DNA of 7,508 bases, from the NCBI GenBank assembly GCA_030037875.1, contig JASHPV010000001.1, positions 1-7,508 of the forward strand. Reading direction: 5' to 3'. This DNA comes from Thermoplasmata archaeon. GTDB lineage: Archaea > Thermoplasmatota > Thermoplasmata > Lutacidiplasmatales > UBA184. Of the stretch, positions 5,885-7,508 are shown one piece after another. Each line of letters begins with the position of its first letter. The stretch's first letter is position 1. The position numbers and the translations under genes are program-made. The notes under the pieces were generated by a model. The model was not told where the DNA came from, did not search any database, and saw nothing but the letters and a program-made list of their open reading frames with translations.

Positions 5885-6004
5885 CGCTGAGGGGGAGACT
5901 TTCCGGTCGACGGGGTTTCCCCCGAGGTCCCTTTGAACTCCCGCGATGCATACGCACCACCAGATCTCGAATCTGGCGCCTTGGCCGGGCTAGGCTACCT
6001 CAGC
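5885..6004 (-). tRNA. tRNA-Ser(CGA) with a 33-nt intron in the T loop
   Basis: A complete class II tRNA folds from the minus strand once an intron is removed. Acceptor GCTGAGG (6004-5998) pairs 7/7 with CCTCAGC (5892-5886), with discriminator G73 at 5885 and no encoded CCA. T8 A9 precede a D stem GCCT/AGGC. The anticodon stem CCAGA/TCTGG encloses TTCGAGA (5971-5965), giving anticodon CGA (5969-5967), which reads UCG. The long variable arm typical of Ser has stem GGTGC/GCATC (one G-U) and loop GTAT. T stem GGGAG (5942-5938) pairs with CTCCC (5897-5893), but the loop TTCAAA is interrupted before T60. Removing 5899-5931 restores the 7-nt loop TTCAAAT and a mature 87-nt tRNA. Archaeal tRNA-Ser normally has G73 and a long variable arm, as here. 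A weak TATA-like AAATA lies ~28 bp upstream of the 5' end. Confidence 0.92.
5899..5931 (-). other. tRNA intron at position 59/60 (bulge-helix-bulge)
   Basis: The 33-nt intron splits the T loop between A59 and T60. At the junctions, bases 54-56 (TTC) pair with GAA at 5903-5901, and A57 opposes G as a fourth, non-canonical pair. This leaves two 3-nt bulges, A58-A59-G and A-G-T60, flanked by the T stem outside and a G-G/C-C helix inside. Cutting after the second base of each bulge, the rule for archaeal splicing endonuclease, gives exactly this intron. Its centre is a 5-bp stem CGGGG/CCCCG (5924-5920 with 5915-5911) closed by a GAAA tetraloop. Confidence 0.85.
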
Positions 6005-6029
6005 ACCCGCCCGAGCTGAGTTTGGCTCC

Positions 6030-6034
6030 TATTT
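6030..6034 (-). promoter_or_regulatory. possible TATA-like element of tRNA-Ser
   Basis: AAATA on the minus strand, about 28 bp before the tRNA 5' end, which is the expected spacing. The rest of the 163-bp gap (6005-6167) shows no ORF, tRNA or strong promoter to me. Only short, weak inverted repeats are visible, such as GAGC/GCTC near 6011-6026. Confidence 0.3.
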
Positions 6035-6167
6035 GGCCGTTTAGTCGAACCAGGGCGAGGGCTGAAATGGTAACAGCAAGCGGGCGCTGGGAGGCTGACA
6101 CGACCCGAACGATTACCGGACCAAAGACCGCGAATGCGCGACGAGCGGAAGTCGGCCGTGAATCGGC

Positions 6168-6431
6168 TCAGGTCATGGAGGCATAGAACGTATCGGAACG
6201 CCGAGCCGTTCTCACGGTCTTCTCCTGGATCTTGCCCTGATTGGCCATCCGATGCAGGATGGCGTGCAAACTGTGAGCTCCCAGTACCGGATTGACGGGG
6301 TACTCGATCGCTTTGGCGACTTCGAGAGCGTCGAACGCCTCAGCGGGGTGGGAGTTCAGGAATCCCTGGATCGCGTCTTCCCAAGAGTCAGGAGACTTGC
6401 CCCGGTCAAACTCGCTGCGGTTTATTGGCAC
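6168..6431 (-). CDS. small winged-helix domain protein
   Basis: An 87-aa protein from GTG at 6431, of no family I can name. The pattern is that of a winged helix-turn-helix: helix 1 WEDAIQGFLNSHP, helix 2 DALEVAKAIEYP, a recognition helix HSLHAILHRMANQGKI, and a wing KTVRTARRSDTFYAS. It probably binds DNA or RNA. A TTG at 6504-6506 would add 25 residues but would overlap the isomerase gene by 44 bp, and the extra residues look like chance translation. GTG at 6431 leaves a 31-bp gap after the isomerase stop. The ribosome binding site is weak for either choice. It may be cotranscribed with the isomerase and could regulate local genes, but nothing shows its target. It ends 163 bp before the tRNA. 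Confidence 0.68.
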   Translation of the reverse strand: MPINRSEFDRGKSPDSWEDAIQGFLNSHPAEAFDALEVAKAIEYPVNPVLGAHSLHAILHRMANQGKIQEKTVRTARRSDTFYASMT

Positions 6432-6462
6432 GGAGAGAGCAGGACCCCGCGCGGACTTTAGC

Positions 6463-7508
6463 TCACCGTCGCACGGGCCGTTCAGTCTTCCGGCGGGCCC
6501 GATCAAGCTCCAGCCGGCGCTTCATGTGCTCGATCGCGTCAATGGGGAGAGGATCGACCCCGCTCTTTTGCGCCATGGCTAGGCTAAGGTAATCTCCCCA
6601 CTGCACCGCAGAAAGTGTGCGTTCCAGCCGGTCGGTCGCGTCAAATCGTACCGTAGCCGCTGGGACCTTCCGTCGCGCCAACAGGGAGCCCAGGTACTCG
6701 AACCGTTCGTGGACTCCTTCCTCGTCCCCCAACCCTTCGAGTCGGATGAACATGTATCGTCCGGCCTCCCGTTCCGAGAGCGCGTCCCAGCCGACGAGAG
6801 CGTTGTGCATGCTCTCCGGAATAACGTCCCAGTGGGCCAGCCGCTTCGCGTTCTCTTCGATCTGGGTCGACCACCGGCGTGCGACCGGGGCGAGGTCACG
6901 CGACGCACAGATCCACGGCAACCGAGCATTGATCCGTTGGGCCAGCCGGGCTGGAGGGCTGTCCCTGGCGGCGAGGTCGGCGGAACGCGCCACCAACACC
7001 TTGGAAGCCCGGTCCAGGCGGTCCCGGTTCGAGGCCGGGAACGCGGGGTCGAAGAGGCCCAGCAGCCCACCCAAAAGGTACCCGAGGGCCGCTCGAGGAG
7101 GTAGTCCGGCGGGCACTGCGAGGTGTGGTACCCCTTCCAAGCGCGCTTGCTCTTCGAGCCGACCTCCGGAGCTGATCGCCAGTCGGGGCGCTCCCCGTTG
7201 ACCCGCCTCGTCGAAGGCCGAGAGGGTTTCCCACGTCTCGCCCGAATAGCTCACCGCCACCGCCAGGGTCGAGGGACCTACCCATCGCGGAAGATTTGCC
7301 TCGCGTACCGGGCGCAGCAGAAGGTCCGTCTCGGTGTCGGTGAGAGAGCGCAAGAGGTCCGCCCCGATCGCCGAGCCGCCCATCCCAACCACGATGCTCC
7401 GGTCGACCCCGCGGGGCCATCGGAACTCCAAGGCCCTCCCGGCGGCGAACCCGCTCCGTAAGTGGGCCGGGAAGGCTCGGGTCCACTCCGACAGCTGGGC
7501 CAATCCCG
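6463..7508 (-). CDS. bifunctional phosphoglucose/phosphomannose isomerase (probably 5' partial)
   Basis: Interconverts glucose 6-phosphate or mannose 6-phosphate with fructose 6-phosphate, linking glycolysis/gluconeogenesis with mannose-based glycan and lipid synthesis. Two SIS domains are visible. In numbering from the TTG at 7503, the first has GMGGSAIG (40-47) and the sugar-phosphate-binding SYSGET (85-90). The second has E217 in EENAK and H233 in PESMHNALVGWD, 16 residues apart, as for Glu203 and His219 of the Pyrobaculum aerophilum enzyme. The His lies in HNALVGW where HNEIVGW is usual. At least 346 residues are present against ~302 in P. aerophilum. The frame is open to the window edge and TTG at 7503 has no visible ribosome binding site, so the real start may lie outside. 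The C-terminus is Arg/Lys-rich. Confidence 0.92.
   Translation of the reverse strand, partial: GLAQLSEWTRAFPAHLRSGFAAGRALEFRWPRGVDRSIVVGMGGSAIGADLLRSLTDTETDLLLRPVREANLPRWVGPSTLAVAVSYSGETWETLSAFDEAGQRGAPRLAISSGGRLEEQARLEGVPHLAVPAGLPPRAALGYLLGGLLGLFDPAFPASNRDRLDRASKVLVARSADLAARDSPPARLAQRINARLPWICASRDLAPVARRWSTQIEENAKRLAHWDVIPESMHNALVGWDALSEREAGRYMFIRLEGLGDEEGVHERFEYLGSLLARRKVPAATVRFDATDRLERTLSAVQWGDYLSLAMAQKSGVDPLPIDAIEHMKRRLELDRARRKTERPVRR

Noticed and set aside
4621..5936. Two 324-aa plus-strand ORFs
   Set aside because: Antisense shadows of the zinc-ribbon helical protein, and one also crosses the tRNA; no domain pattern is seen in either.
5960..5976. CCAGA-TTCGAGA-TCTGG read as a T arm or as a terminator hairpin
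   Set aside because: The 7-nt loop does resemble a T loop, but the surrounding sequence places it as the anticodon arm of tRNA-Ser(CGA); the real T arm is further downstream and split by the intron.
6005..6167. Second tRNA or C/D-box RNA in the spacer, suggested by GGTTCGA on the minus strand near 6046-6052
   Set aside because: The bases around GGTTCGA do not form a T stem or acceptor, and no C-box and D-box pair is visible at suitable spacing.

Overview
This window is archaeal chromosomal DNA. Four independent markers say so: a TFB-type transcription initiation factor with zinc ribbon and two cyclin folds, a Gar1-type H/ACA RNP protein next to it, TATA-box-like promoters, and a serine tRNA gene whose exons are joined across a bulge-helix-bulge intron and whose CCA is not encoded. 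GC content is high and several genes probably start at GTG or TTG. A euryarchaeal lineage such as Thermoplasmatota is my guess from gene content; the window alone does not fix it.

Layout. Left end, plus strand (1-1259): the 3' part of an FAD subunit of a molybdenum hydroxylase with the extra four-cysteine [4Fe-4S] loop typical of 4-hydroxybenzoyl-CoA reductase beta subunits. A small ParB/SerK-fold protein is coupled to it by an ATGA overlap. Everything else is on the minus strand. Reading in the direction of transcription (right to left): a bifunctional phosphoglucose/phosphomannose isomerase entering at the right edge (6463-7508), a small winged-helix protein (6168-6431), a 163-bp spacer, tRNA-Ser(CGA) with a 33-nt T-loop intron (5885-6004), a ubiquitin-like MoaD/ThiS/SAMP protein ending in Gly-Gly (5661-5861), and a promoter. 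Then come two coupled helical proteins (4161-5573 with an N-terminal zinc ribbon, and 3199-4164), another promoter, and a compact gar1-tfb-purN cluster (1211-3122). purN runs tail to tail into the SerK-like gene and overlaps it by 49 bp.

Functional picture. The gar1-tfb-purN cluster combines RNA modification, basal transcription and folate-dependent purine synthesis. The two helical proteins are paralogues of each other and have no function I can name; they are the best candidate here for an undescribed two-component system. The tRNA with a T-loop intron lying immediately before a Gly-Gly protein is the clearest structural novelty. The left-end operon suggests anaerobic aromatic acyl-CoA metabolism or another molybdenum hydroxylase reaction.
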